Below, piece by piece: positions 8,883-17,386 of a stretch of 53,243 nt of DNA. The notes below the pieces were generated by a model, which worked only from the letters and a program-made list of their open reading frames with translations, was not told the origin of the DNA and did no database searches. The DNA is from Bacteroidota bacterium (GTDB taxonomy: Bacteria > Bacteroidota > Bacteroidia > UBA7662 > JAIXUI01), in contig JAIXUI010000014.1 in the NCBI GenBank assembly GCA_027484125.1, positions 1 through 53,243 on the forward strand, given 5' to 3'. Position numbers and translations under genes: made by a program. Positions within the stretch are counted from its first letter, which is position 1. Each line of letters begins with the position of its first letter.

Positions 8883-10717
8883 TGTTGACTGATTTGGTGG
8901 AGGCTCCATTGGAGTGCCAGCCCCCAATTGATTCCGGGCATGGCGCGCCAGGCCACCACTTGATATTCTTCGTTGGTGAAATTGCGAATCATTGCCGAAA
9001 ATGCCAATGATTGTTTTCCGATTAAAAAACCGCGTTTTAGGAAAAAATCTGCAATAACAAACCCCGGAAGGCGTCCGTTGATCCCTTCAGGATCTTCAAC
9101 ACTGCTTCTGTATTGAACGCTCAATGCCAAGTGCCACAAACCCAAGCGTTGCTCGAGCCATTGAGTTGCCGTGAAGGTAGGGATGTATGGCATCTTTTCC
9201 TTTCCTTCGTTGCGGGTAAATCGGCCCCATTGCCCGGAAGTGGTAGCCTCGAATTGCCGCCATCTCAACTTTATACGCGCCTCTATTCCAACTGCTAACG
9301 CATCGGATAGATTGACCGGGCTCCAAATACCGGCATTCAAAGGACGCCAAAAAATGAGCTGTTGGGTGCTTCTCCAATAGGTACTCAAATTGAATTTCAC
9401 TATTCCTTTTTGGCCTGCTAAACCAGTCTCCCCACCCCATCCTTGTTCAGGCTTTAACTCCCGATTTCCACCCGGAATCCAAAACAAATCGTTCAGAGTA
9501 GGGTGTCTGAAATGTCCGGAAACCTGAGCGGTCCATCGAATAGCAGAATCCCCTAAACTCATACCCAAGTAGGGTTGAAGGCCAGAAAATTGGGTTCCGG
9601 CTTGCTCTACACGAACTGAACCCGTAAACTGAAAATTATTCCTAAGTGATTGATAATTAGCTTGCAATTGCCCTGAAATCCTATTCAAACCTGCCTCGTA
9701 AACTGTACTGTAAACTTGCTGGCGCTGTAAACTTGATTGAGCACTCAATTCCCATTGTTTGTTGATCGAACGACTCCAAAACACTTCCATTCCCCAATCT
9801 TGAATGTGGCTATCGCTGAAGATTTGGGTGGCATCATCTTGATAATTCAACCGCTCCCACTGGTGAAACATACGCCCCCTTAGCCGATTGCGCGATGCCG
9901 TCCGGTCGAATTGAATAACCTGCCTCACCGCATGATCCTGCTGGCGGGCCGAAGAATTTTGTTGGGTTAATGTAGGTGGAATCTGCCGATCGGCACTGGT
10001 GTACAACAAATGATAACGATACTTAAATCCTGCTGCTAAATCACCTGCTAACGACAGCCGGGCTGCCTGTAAATCTTGCCGGGCGTTGGTTTGTCTTTTG
10101 AAACCAGGTGTAAAAGAAAAGTAATCCCGTACCTGAAAATCATTGAAGGATTGTTGTTTGAATGCAGCAATTTTCAACCTCTGGTTTTGAATTGCCCCTT
10201 CCAAAGCAGCAAGTACTGCCGTTTGCCCCCAACTACCGGTCTGCAAGGTCACAGTTGGTGTCCATAGGGAGTTGGACAGAAAGGACTGAGTAAAATGAAG
10301 GCTTCCGGCTATTGCTTGATTGCCTAATGTTCCACCTTGGCTTCCCGGAGTCAATCGTATTTCACCCAAAAGCGCTGCCGGTAACAAGGCGAGATCCTGC
10401 TGTCCAAGCATGGCATTTCCGATGGGAATGCCTTCCCAAAATACCGCAGTTTGAGACGCCTGTCCCCCTCTAAACTGGCTAGTCGCCAATAGGCCGGGCC
10501 CTTGTAACCGCAGTACCACTCCCCCATCCTGATTGGCAATTTCCGCGGCACTCATCCCTGGAAAACCTGAAGTAATTCTTCTGTTTAAGGGTATGGAACT
10601 GCTGCCTGCCGGTTGGTCAGAAAGCCGATAATCACGAACAGAAACCGAAGGGAGCGTTTTCGTACTGTCAGGCTTCGCTGCCATTGAAGCCGCCACTACC
10701 GCCATCCAATACCACAT
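8879..10717 (-). CDS. TonB-dependent receptor, probable cobamide (BtuB-like) transporter
   Basis: The 612-residue protein has a short signal peptide (WYWMAVVAASMAA), a plug domain with SVSVRDYR, LRLQGPGLLATSQFRGGQASQTAVFWEG and IRLTPGSQGGTLGNQAIAGSLHF, then a long beta barrel ending near EEYQVVAWRAMPGINWGL. It is of the short BtuB-like receptor class and is first in an overlapping gene series containing cobT and cobS, so vitamin B12 or cobinamide uptake is the best guess. The ATG at 10717 is chosen because a TATTTTTG promoter box ends four bases before it. No cobalamin riboswitch is present: only 81 bases separate it from the divergent gene. Confidence 0.8.
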   Translation of the reverse strand: MWYWMAVVAASMAAKPDSTKTLPSVSVRDYRLSDQPAGSSSIPLNRRITSGFPGMSAAEIANQDGGVVLRLQGPGLLATSQFRGGQASQTAVFWEGIPIGNAMLGQQDLALLPAALLGEIRLTPGSQGGTLGNQAIAGSLHFTQSFLSNSLWTPTVTLQTGSWGQTAVLAALEGAIQNQRLKIAAFKQQSFNDFQVRDYFSFTPGFKRQTNARQDLQAARLSLAGDLAAGFKYRYHLLYTSADRQIPPTLTQQNSSARQQDHAVRQVIQFDRTASRNRLRGRMFHQWERLNYQDDATQIFSDSHIQDWGMEVFWSRSINKQWELSAQSSLQRQQVYSTVYEAGLNRISGQLQANYQSLRNNFQFTGSVRVEQAGTQFSGLQPYLGMSLGDSAIRWTAQVSGHFRHPTLNDLFWIPGGNRELKPEQGWGGETGLAGQKGIVKFNLSTYWRSTQQLIFWRPLNAGIWSPVNLSDALAVGIEARIKLRWRQFEATTSGQWGRFTRNEGKEKMPYIPTFTATQWLEQRLGLWHLALSVQYRSSVEDPEGINGRLPGFVIADFFLKRGFLIGKQSLAFSAMIRNFTNEEYQVVAWRAMPGINWGLALQWSLHQISQQ

Positions 10718-10721
10718 GGCG

Positions 10722-10729
10722 CAAAAATA
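10722..10729 (-). promoter_or_regulatory. TAnnTTTG promoter box for the minus receptor operon
   Basis: Read on the minus strand this is TATTTTTG, a perfect match to the Bacteroidota -7 consensus TAnnTTTG, followed by CGCC and then the ATG at 10717. The four-base spacer implies transcription starting at or very near the start codon. Confidence 0.6.
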
Positions 10730-10752
10730 GAAGCATTGCAAGTGAAATAATT

Positions 10753-10768
10753 TTTAGACAAGTCTAAA
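10753..10768. promoter_or_regulatory. palindromic operator between divergent TonB receptors
   Basis: TTTAGAC-AA-GTCTAAA has seven-base perfect arms. It sits where the -33 elements of both divergent promoters should lie, so one bound regulator could control both receptors. The layout resembles boxes of DtxR/MntR-type metal regulators (TTTAGG...CCTAAA), but the regulator is not in the window. A further TTAGACC half-site follows at 10776-10782. Confidence 0.5.
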
Positions 10769-10786
10769 TTTATTATTAGACCACCT

Positions 10787-10794
10787 TACTTTTG
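10787..10794 (+). promoter_or_regulatory. TAnnTTTG promoter box for the plus receptor
   Basis: TACTTTTG is a perfect -7 consensus, followed by CAAC and the ATG at 10799. It mirrors the minus-strand box at 10722-10729, including the four-base spacing. Confidence 0.6.
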
Positions 10795-10798
10795 CAAC

Positions 10799-13171
10799 AT
10801 GAAAAGCCTTAAGTATTTGCTATTCTTAGTCTTAATCCCTTGGATATGCCGAAGCCAGTCCATCAGCGGACAAGTAAAATCTGGCAAAAAAGAGCTGGAA
10901 GGCGTGCTGGTAGTATTGAACGAAGGGCAGGAAGTTAGCAGAACCGATGAGCAAGGAAAGTTCAAGCTCACTTCGGTAAGTTTTCCGGCACGACTTAAAT
11001 TTAAATTCACCGGATTTTTAACCTTAGATACCATCCTTAAACAAGATCCGGGTTCCCCATTAAACTTAAGCTTACAAGGAGATCCACTGTTGTTGAATGA
11101 AGTGGTGGTTACCGGAACCCGCAGTGAGATGAATCGGCAATTAGCACCGGTAATGGTTCAGCGAATTGATGCCAGGTTGTTAGAACGGGCACAAGCGGCC
11201 AACGTTGCGGAGGGACTCGCCTTCACACCGGGGTTGCGGGTAGAAAACAACTGTCAAAATTGCGGCTTCACCCAAATCCGCTTGAACGGATTAAGCGGTC
11301 CCTACACCCAAATATTGCTGAATGGAAGACCTGTTTTTTCAGCATTAGCAGGCGTTTACGGATTAGAGCAGTTTCCAGCCTCCATGATTGACCGGGTTGA
11401 AGTGGTACGTGGAGGAGGTTCAGCCTTGTATGGCGGAAATGCCATAGCCGGCACGGTGAACATCATTACCCGCGAACCCTTAGATGACCGCATGGAGATA
11501 ACCGCCGGCATCATGGTGCTTCCGGGTGGAAGGTTGGACCATCGTCAAAATGTTTTTGCATCTGCACGCTTTGGCAGAACCAACCTCTCGGTTTATGCCG
11601 GAAATCGAGAAAGGCAATGGTGGGACGCCAACGGTGATGGATTTTCAGAACTCACCCAATTGAGCCTACAAAACATTGGATTGAGTTTGAATCATGACCT
11701 CACTAGAAACCAGAAGCTTACCCTCGATGTAAGCCTAACGAGAGAAAACCGCCGGGGCGGCAGTGATTTCGATTTAGCCCCCCACCAATCGAGGATTGCC
11801 GAAGCCTTAGGCCACCTCAATTCCGGCATTAGCCTCGCATGGGAGTACCGCAATCCTAATCAAAAAGAACGATTTTCGATTTATTCCAGCCTAAGACATA
11901 TTGATAGAGCCAGTTACTACGGCGCGGGAGGCCGTGTTCTATCTCCGACTGACAGCCTTACCCCAACCGACCTTTTGGCCATCAATGCTTATGGAAACAC
12001 CCGCGATTGGGCCTTGGCGCAAGGATTCCAATGGAATAGAAGCCTAACAGCAACCCTGAGACTTGTAGCCGGAGCTGAATGGCAGTGGATGAAAGTGAAG
12101 GATGAAATGCCAGGTTATGATAGAATTATTGACCAACAAAGCAGCAATCTTGGTCAATATGCCCAGTTGCAATGGGATCCCAACAGCCGCTGGACATTCC
12201 TTCTGGGAGGACGCCTCGACGCTGTAAACTTCAGTGGCGTAAGCCAACTAGGTACATTCACCAGTTTTCCTTCCGACAAACAGTGGATTGCCGTTCCACG
12301 CTTGAGCGTGATGTACAAACATCATCAAAACTGGAAATTTCGGGCTGGATATGCAGAGGGCTATCGGACTTCTCAGGTCTTCGATGAAGATTTGCATATA
12401 GAGTCGGTTGGAGGAGCAGCACGGTTTGTAAAATTTAGCCCAGACCTTAAGCCTGAGTACGCCCGTAGTTTTACCGCAAGTGCCGACTGGACCCGCACTC
12501 GTATCAATCAGCAATGGAATTGGCAAAGTGAATTTTTCGTCACCAGATTGGAAAATCCATTTCTTTATACAGGCGCCATAGAAGAAAACGGCTTTGCTAT
12601 TCAATGGAAAAGAAATGGAAGCGGCGCTACCGTGATGGGCCTCCACCAAGAATGGCGTTGGGCCTACCGCAACGACTTGCAGGTACAGGCAGGATTTACC
12701 GTACAAAGTGCGCGTTATCAACAGGATGAAACCATTTGGGAAGACACCGACCTGTTTGAAATTCCGGCTGTAACCACCCGTGATATTCTTCGCAATCCGG
12801 AATTATACGGGTTTGGAACCGTAGAATGGAAGCCTAACTATTGGAATTTCAGCTTAAATCTACAATATACCGGTTCAATGAAAGTACCCCATGTAGTGGG
12901 AATGACAGGGATAAATGAAGACCCCTCAGGAGCACGAGCGCAATATACCCGTTTGGTACAAACGCCTGATTTCATGGATGTTGGGATTCGTGCAGGCAGA
13001 AGTTGGCAGGCAGGTGGTCATTACCGCTTGACCTTAATGCTACAGGTAGGCAACCTATTCAACTCCTTTCAAAGAAACTTTGACGTAGGCCCTGAGCGAG
13101 ACGCCGCATTTGTATATGGACCATTACGCCCAAGAAACTGGGGATTCACCCTTCAGCTTGCACATCGCTAG
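10799..13171 (+). CDS. TonB-dependent receptor with carboxypeptidase-regulatory-like domain
   Basis: The 790-residue outer-membrane receptor starts with a signal peptide (KYLLFLVLIPWICRSQ), then a carboxypeptidase-D-regulatory-like domain (SGQVKSGKKELEGVLVVLNEG). The plug domain includes NEVVVTGTRSEMNRQ, NNCQNCGFTQIRLNGLSGPY and DRVEVVRGGGSALYGGNAIAGTVNII, and a barrel ends NWGFTLQLAHR. The CxxC pair in the plug (NNCQNCGF) is a recognisable feature of a Bacteroidota receptor subgroup. The ligand is unknown. A shared operator with the B12-linked operon suggests co-regulation with metal or corrin supply. Confidence 0.88.
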   Translation: MKSLKYLLFLVLIPWICRSQSISGQVKSGKKELEGVLVVLNEGQEVSRTDEQGKFKLTSVSFPARLKFKFTGFLTLDTILKQDPGSPLNLSLQGDPLLLNEVVVTGTRSEMNRQLAPVMVQRIDARLLERAQAANVAEGLAFTPGLRVENNCQNCGFTQIRLNGLSGPYTQILLNGRPVFSALAGVYGLEQFPASMIDRVEVVRGGGSALYGGNAIAGTVNIITREPLDDRMEITAGIMVLPGGRLDHRQNVFASARFGRTNLSVYAGNRERQWWDANGDGFSELTQLSLQNIGLSLNHDLTRNQKLTLDVSLTRENRRGGSDFDLAPHQSRIAEALGHLNSGISLAWEYRNPNQKERFSIYSSLRHIDRASYYGAGGRVLSPTDSLTPTDLLAINAYGNTRDWALAQGFQWNRSLTATLRLVAGAEWQWMKVKDEMPGYDRIIDQQSSNLGQYAQLQWDPNSRWTFLLGGRLDAVNFSGVSQLGTFTSFPSDKQWIAVPRLSVMYKHHQNWKFRAGYAEGYRTSQVFDEDLHIESVGGAARFVKFSPDLKPEYARSFTASADWTRTRINQQWNWQSEFFVTRLENPFLYTGAIEENGFAIQWKRNGSGATVMGLHQEWRWAYRNDLQVQAGFTVQSARYQQDETIWEDTDLFEIPAVTTRDILRNPELYGFGTVEWKPNYWNFSLNLQYTGSMKVPHVVGMTGINEDPSGARAQYTRLVQTPDFMDVGIRAGRSWQAGGHYRLTLMLQVGNLFNSFQRNFDVGPERDAAFVYGPLRPRNWGFTLQLAHR

Positions 13172-13192
13172 GACTTAGAAGACTAAGAGCCA

Positions 13193-13696
13193 TTAATCTT
13201 GATTGAACAGTAATTTTTTCTGCTTGATACGGTTCAACGCTTCATGGCCAAGTTCTACCAACTTGGAATCAAACTGATGGAGGATAAAGTCTTTAAAAGC
13301 AGCCTCCGCTTGATCCCATAAACCCAGGGCCTCGTACATCAATCCATATTCGTTGTAGATTGACCCTTTGTTGATACCCGGAACTTTCAAAGCACGATTT
13401 AATAGTAAATCCAGTTCTTCATACTTTTTGTAAGTACTAAGTAGAATGGCATAGTTGTAATAACTAGGGGCGTAATTAGGGGAAAATTTGATGGCCAGTT
13501 GATAGTGCATTTCGGCCTTTTCAATGTCTTGAAGCTTGGTTTCGTAAACCCACCCTAAATGATTATAGGCTTTACCAAACGATGGATTTTCCGCTATGAT
13601 CGCCTCAAGCAAGTTGACTGCATCCGTTAAACGACCTTCCTTAATCAATCCATCCGCTTCTGCGAACATCTCCTCTAATCTAAACTCCGAGTACAT
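13193..13696 (-). CDS. TPR-repeat protein
   Basis: The 167-residue protein is made of tetratricopeptide helices, with repeat signatures NPSFGKAYNHLGWVYETK, AEMHYQLAIKFSPNYAPSYYNYAILL and GSIYNEYGLMYEALGLWDQAEAAF. It lacks a signal peptide and is probably a cytoplasmic scaffold with unknown partners. A TAATTTTG box lies five bases before the ATG at 13696, supporting this start. It converges with the receptor gene, only 21 bases away. Confidence 0.8.
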   Translation of the reverse strand: MYSEFRLEEMFAEADGLIKEGRLTDAVNLLEAIIAENPSFGKAYNHLGWVYETKLQDIEKAEMHYQLAIKFSPNYAPSYYNYAILLSTYKKYEELDLLLNRALKVPGINKGSIYNEYGLMYEALGLWDQAEAAFKDFILHQFDSKLVELGHEALNRIKQKKLLFNQD

Positions 13697-13701
13697 TGAA
13701 A

Positions 13702-13709
13702 CAAAATTA
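13702..13709 (-). promoter_or_regulatory. TAnnTTTG promoter box of the TPR gene
   Basis: On the minus strand this is TAATTTTG, then TTTCA, then the ATG at 13696. Perfect consensus and very short leader. Confidence 0.5.
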
Positions 13710-13941
13710 AAAGTTAATCCTTCTCCCTTGTGTTTTATGCAAGATTACTAGGTTGTAAAATTTATAAAATCCTAATTCCTCACCAGGCAATTGAAGATCT
13801 CAGCACATCAACCAATGCTGTTTTCGAAGATAAATTCATTAGTGTTAACACCATTTGTAGGGGACTTTTGTCGATTTACTAGGTTTTTGTAATTAACTGA
13901 CTTCAATAATCCAAATGCCTCGTATAATTGCAAGACAATTG

Positions 13942-14442
13942 ATGAATATGAAACTCAGACCGTTGTTTTTTAGCCTTTTAGCAGGAGCCGTCATGTTTGC
14001 TTCTTGTAACAAAGATGAAGACACTACTCCTACGCCTGACCCAACCCCAACGCTTCCAAGCTTGGTAGGCAACTGGCGTATCGACAGCTTGTCCACTAAC
14101 GTTTCTGTTAATGGCGTATCCGATCCACTTCAGTCTATCACTGCCCCAAGTTTGCTTTTTCAGCTTACCGGCAATGCAGATTTCAAAGCGGACAATACAG
14201 GAACGATGAACATTCGTATTTCAAATGCTATTCTTGGTCCTATCATCGACTCTGTTATCACAGTTAACAAATGGTGGAGAGTAGGCTCAACCGATACCTT
14301 GCGAGTAGTTTCTGGTCCTGACACTTTGAACTTCAAACTGTTAACCAACACCGCAAGTAAAAACGTAATTGAACTTCGCGAAACTGACATTGACGCAGGA
14401 GACACTACTCGCGTTCAAATGAGAATGGTACTAAGCAAGTAA
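13942..14442 (+). CDS. lipocalin-like lipoprotein
   Basis: The product has a lipoprotein signal (MNMKLRPLFFSLLAGAVMFASC) with Cys as the acylation site, a Thr/Pro-rich linker (TTPTPDPTPTLPS), and then LVGNWRIDSLST, the opening of lipocalin-like Bacteroidota lipoproteins. An ATG at 13915 would add nine residues before a normal signal, so 13942 or 13948 is preferred. A near-perfect terminator follows 11 bases after the stop, so the gene is probably monocistronic. Function is unknown; it should be a cell-envelope lipoprotein. Confidence 0.75.
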   Translation: MNMKLRPLFFSLLAGAVMFASCNKDEDTTPTPDPTPTLPSLVGNWRIDSLSTNVSVNGVSDPLQSITAPSLLFQLTGNADFKADNTGTMNIRISNAILGPIIDSVITVNKWWRVGSTDTLRVVSGPDTLNFKLLTNTASKNVIELRETDIDAGDTTRVQMRMVLSK

Positions 14443-14453
14443 CCATCTTCAAC

Positions 14454-14489
14454 GCAAAAAAAAGACCGGACATCCGGTCTTTTTTTTGC
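14454..14489. terminator. strong bidirectional intrinsic terminator
   Basis: GCAAAAAAAAGACCGG and CCGGTCTTTTTTTTGC form a perfect 16-base stem around ACAT. A/T tracts on both sides allow termination in either direction. It follows the lipoprotein gene. The remaining 14490-14738 shows nothing recognisable. Confidence 0.9.
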
Positions 14490-14738
14490 CTAAATGGACG
14501 CAGGCCATTACAAAAAGCTACTCCATAGTAAATATCATAGCTTTCAGAATGTCACTTTTCGCTAAGATTTGCTTAACCAACTTCACGGTTGGCGCTTAAA
14601 AATATTCTCCCTTTGGTGGAAACAAGGTTACACAATAGCTTGATACTCCATCAAATCCGCTTCACAATACCTTTTGAATCTTTCTAACGAACATGCCCAT
14701 CCTGACTAAAAATTTTGAGATGGAGATTGTAACAAGCC

Positions 14739-15761
14739 CTATTGAGCAGTAGGTAAACGGAAGTATAAATATCCGGAAGCACCCAGCACATAGGCATTCC
14801 TACCGGTTGCATACAATCCACGAATTCGATTGGCAGAAAAAGCTGCCCGATGCTCCTCATTCAATGGAACATAAAAAACCTGACGTGTTTGATTTTTGTA
14901 GGAAACCACATAGAGATTACTAGGACTTACTGTGGCCGTTTGTTCCCAAATCATGAACCAGTAATTCCCATATTCATCCTCAAAAGCAGGTGGTTTTCGA
15001 AAAGAGGCTCTAACTAAAAAGTCCTGAAAACCGGGAATGGTATCGTTCCATTGGGAACCCAAGGAATCGAGCACCACCAACTCGTCGTTAACCAAAGAGT
15101 TGAGTGCTTGATAACGCCATTTAGTAATCGGTAGCGGCATGAGCACCCGCTGCGCATCCTGACTCGATGGCATTCTTCGAATAGAAGGTAACACTATCAA
15201 TTGGTCATCGGGGCAGAACCTAAGTTCTTTCAATTGGGCTTCCCTCAGAATGGCATAAGCCTCCCCGGCCTCGGTAAGGTAAAGTTTGCGACCTCGTTTT
15301 CTATCCGGTAGCTTCAGTAAAACCTCCAAACTATCCGAAGCAGGACCGCTCCATAATGCTTCAAGATTTTCCGGCCATGGTCGATAGGAATACGAGCCTA
15401 CTTCTTCCATCAATCTTTGCCTCTCCCAATAAGCACTTACACTTTCCGTAACCTTCCATCCCATCAACAAGACTAAAGGAAGATAAGGCAGGAATAATAG
15501 GATGGTAGCGAGTCGCTGATACAGCTTGTCTTTTTCACTTTTAAGAATATCCTCCAGGACATAAGATGTCCAAATCAGCAACATCACCAAATGAAGGATA
15601 ACGGCCCAAACCACCACTTTGAAAGCTCTAGTTTCAGGCTTAGGCTCGAGATTGAGCCAATCGTACAACTGAGCAATTCCCCAACTGAGGAGCAAGGCCA
15701 ACAGTGTCCCTACCATCAAGGTATAACTATGCCAGCGCAATCGCTTCTTCCGCTCAACCAT
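14739..15761 (-). CDS. unknown membrane protein with large soluble domain
   Basis: I do not recognise the family. The 340-residue protein has three hydrophobic segments near residues 12-33, 45-66 and 85-103 (YTLMVGTLLALLLSWGIAQLY, VVVWAVILHLVMLLIWTSYVL, LATILLFLPYLPLVLLMGW). A soluble region of about 230 residues follows, with short beta-rich stretches such as NLYVVSYKNQTRQVFYVPLN. The tail may form propeller-like strands. The gene is separate from its neighbours, with a holin-like gene 39 bases upstream on the same strand, and the two could be co-transcribed. Confidence 0.7.
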   Translation of the reverse strand: MVERKKRLRWHSYTLMVGTLLALLLSWGIAQLYDWLNLEPKPETRAFKVVVWAVILHLVMLLIWTSYVLEDILKSEKDKLYQRLATILLFLPYLPLVLLMGWKVTESVSAYWERQRLMEEVGSYSYRPWPENLEALWSGPASDSLEVLLKLPDRKRGRKLYLTEAGEAYAILREAQLKELRFCPDDQLIVLPSIRRMPSSQDAQRVLMPLPITKWRYQALNSLVNDELVVLDSLGSQWNDTIPGFQDFLVRASFRKPPAFEDEYGNYWFMIWEQTATVSPSNLYVVSYKNQTRQVFYVPLNEEHRAAFSANRIRGLYATGRNAYVLGASGYLYFRLPTAQ

Positions 15762-15800
15762 CTCTCCCCTAATTTACCCGGTTTTCACCGGAACCTGCTA

Positions 15801-16169
15801 TTAACGGGAATTCTTGTCGGGATTGTCTTCCTTCAACAAAAGGTTTTCTAACCCTGCATTGAGGATGTAATACAAGATGCTAAACCAGAGCGCAGGCCAA
15901 AATCCGGACACCACAAAACCCTTTACAAAAAAGGGCACCAGCAAGATTAATCCAGCATTGATAACGAGCAAAAACAAACCCAGACTTAAGACGGTAACTG
16001 GTAGTGTAAGAACCTGAATTACAGGCTTCACCAACAAATTCAACAGGCCAATTACTACACCGGCGAGGAGCGCATCAAGCAGTGATGCTACTTGAATGCC
16101 ATCCAAAATCTGATCAATTAAATAAACGGATATGCCGCCGATTATCGGCTTCATCAGCACTTTTAACAT
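15801..16169 (-). CDS. phage holin family / DUF360-type membrane protein
   Basis: The 122-residue product contains four hydrophobic helices (ISVYLIDQILDGI, LLAGVVIGLLNLLVKPVIQVL, LPVTVLSLGLFLLVINAGLILLVPFFV, FWPALWFSILYYILNAGLENLL). The sequence NLLVKPVIQVLTLPVTVLSLGLF is typical of the small Phage_holin_4_2 membrane family, which is widespread in bacteria and is not evidence of a prophage here. I take the ATG at 16169 because the 16 residues upstream are not hydrophobic and look non-native. Confidence 0.75.
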   Translation of the reverse strand: MLKVLMKPIIGGISVYLIDQILDGIQVASLLDALLAGVVIGLLNLLVKPVIQVLTLPVTVLSLGLFLLVINAGLILLVPFFVKGFVVSGFWPALWFSILYYILNAGLENLLLKEDNPDKNSR

Positions 16170-16315
16170 ATCACAAAATAACAGAGGGTTTCCACCATTC
16201 CAACCTCTATTTAGCAATTTGGGGAGTATTTGACCCTCCTATAGACTTATTCATTTGTTGAAAATTTGATTCGAAAAGATTAAACAAACCTTGTGGGCAT
16301 TCGTTTCTCTATGGT

Positions 16316-16726
16316 ATGCGAATGACTGTATGCCGAAAAGGCCACTTCAATGCAGCTCACCGGCTTCACAACCCGGCATTGTCTGACCAAGAAAATGAAG
16401 CCTTATTCGGGAAATGCAACTACCCTCACTATCACGGCCACAATTACGACCTCATTGTGAAGGTCACTGGTGAAGTAGATCCAAAAACCGGCTATGTCAT
16501 AGACATGAAGGTTTTGTCGGACCTCATTGAAAAACTAGTGGTAGAAGATTTTGACCACAAAAACCTGAACCTTGACGTAGAGGAATTCAAAACTTTGATC
16601 CCTTCTGCTGAGCACATTGCGTATGTAATCTGGCATCGGTTAAAACCACATTTGCCGGAAACTTTTGAACTTTTGATTGTTTTATATGAAACACCACGAA
16701 ACTTTGTGGAATATGCCGGAAACTAA
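16316..16726 (+). CDS. 6-pyruvoyl-tetrahydropterin synthase (animal-type PTPS)
   Basis: The 136-residue enzyme should convert dihydroneopterin triphosphate to 6-pyruvoyl-tetrahydropterin. Zn-binding histidines are visible in HFNAAHRLHN and HYHGHNYDL, the catalytic Cys in LFGKCNYPHYHGHNY, and the Asp-His pair in FDHKNLNLDV. The wording LSDQENEALFGKCNYP, DHKNLNLDV and VLYETPRNFVEYAG is much closer to mammalian PTPS than to the bacterial queuosine enzyme QueD. The gene overlaps folE by 14 bases. The family is firm; the choice of BH4-type over QueD-type activity is inference from sequence wording and the neighbours. Confidence 0.85.
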   Translation: MRMTVCRKGHFNAAHRLHNPALSDQENEALFGKCNYPHYHGHNYDLIVKVTGEVDPKTGYVIDMKVLSDLIEKLVVEDFDHKNLNLDVEEFKTLIPSAEHIAYVIWHRLKPHLPETFELLIVLYETPRNFVEYAGN

Positions 16727-17384
16727 GAAACTGACGGCCGAAGAAATCGGAGACGAACACCTCAGCACCAGCGATGAAACGCCCCTGCGTGAGGATGCAT
16801 TTGAAATGGACGATGCCCTGAAAATCGAGCTTATCGAGAAAAATTTCAGGGAAATCATGCACATCCTTGGCCTAGACCTTACCGACGATAGTCTGCAAGG
16901 GACGCCCCGCAGGGTAGCCAAGATGTATGTGCAGGAAATCTTTTCAGGATTGAATCCTGCTAACAAGCCTAAAGTGGCGCTGTTCGAGAACAAGTACCAG
17001 TACAACCAAATGCTGGTCGAGAAAGACATTACCGTCTTCTCCAATTGCGAACACCACTTTGTGCCTATTTACGGAAAAGCACATGTGGCCTACATCTCCA
17101 ATGGCCATGTGATAGGTTTGTCTAAAATCAACCGCATCGTTCAATACTTTGCTAAGCGTCCCCAAGTGCAGGAGCGCTTAACCAAGCAAATCGCAAATGA
17201 GTTGAAGCGTGTACTGCAAACGGAGGACGTGGCCATCGTCATCGATGCCCGCCACATGTGTGTATCTACTCGCGGCGTAGAAGACAGCCAAAGCAGCACC
17301 GTAACGGCGGAATACAGTGGACAATTCCTGAATCCGGAAACCCGCAAGGAATTCCTCGCTTACCTTAATCTTTCAGCCGACTAA
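16713..17384 (+). CDS. folE: GTP cyclohydrolase I
   Basis: FolE converts GTP to 7,8-dihydroneopterin triphosphate, feeding folate or pterin cofactors. The 223-residue protein has the Zn and substrate motifs NCEHHFVPIYGKAHVAYIS, VIGLSKINRIVQYFAKRPQVQERLT and ARHMCVSTRGVED with its Cys. The start is the ATG at 16713 (MPETKKLTAEE), 14 bases inside the upstream pterin synthase gene. The N-terminal acidic extension before the core (HLSTSDETPLREDAFEMDD) is normal for the family. It is coupled with the PTPS gene upstream and an SDR gene two bases downstream. Confidence 0.95.
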   Translation: MPETKKLTAEEIGDEHLSTSDETPLREDAFEMDDALKIELIEKNFREIMHILGLDLTDDSLQGTPRRVAKMYVQEIFSGLNPANKPKVALFENKYQYNQMLVEKDITVFSNCEHHFVPIYGKAHVAYISNGHVIGLSKINRIVQYFAKRPQVQERLTKQIANELKRVLQTEDVAIVIDARHMCVSTRGVEDSQSSTVTAEYSGQFLNPETRKEFLAYLNLSAD

Positions 17385-17386
17385 GG

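Noticed and set aside
12248-12721. 157-residue antisense frame inside the plus-strand TonB receptor
   Set aside because: It is a shadow of the receptor gene. The receptor has clear family motifs throughout this stretch.
15801-16169. Prophage, because of a holin-family membrane protein
   Set aside because: This membrane family is common on chromosomes and no other phage gene surrounds it. BRO and RhuM at 46-48 kb belong to the restriction island and lack structural phage genes.
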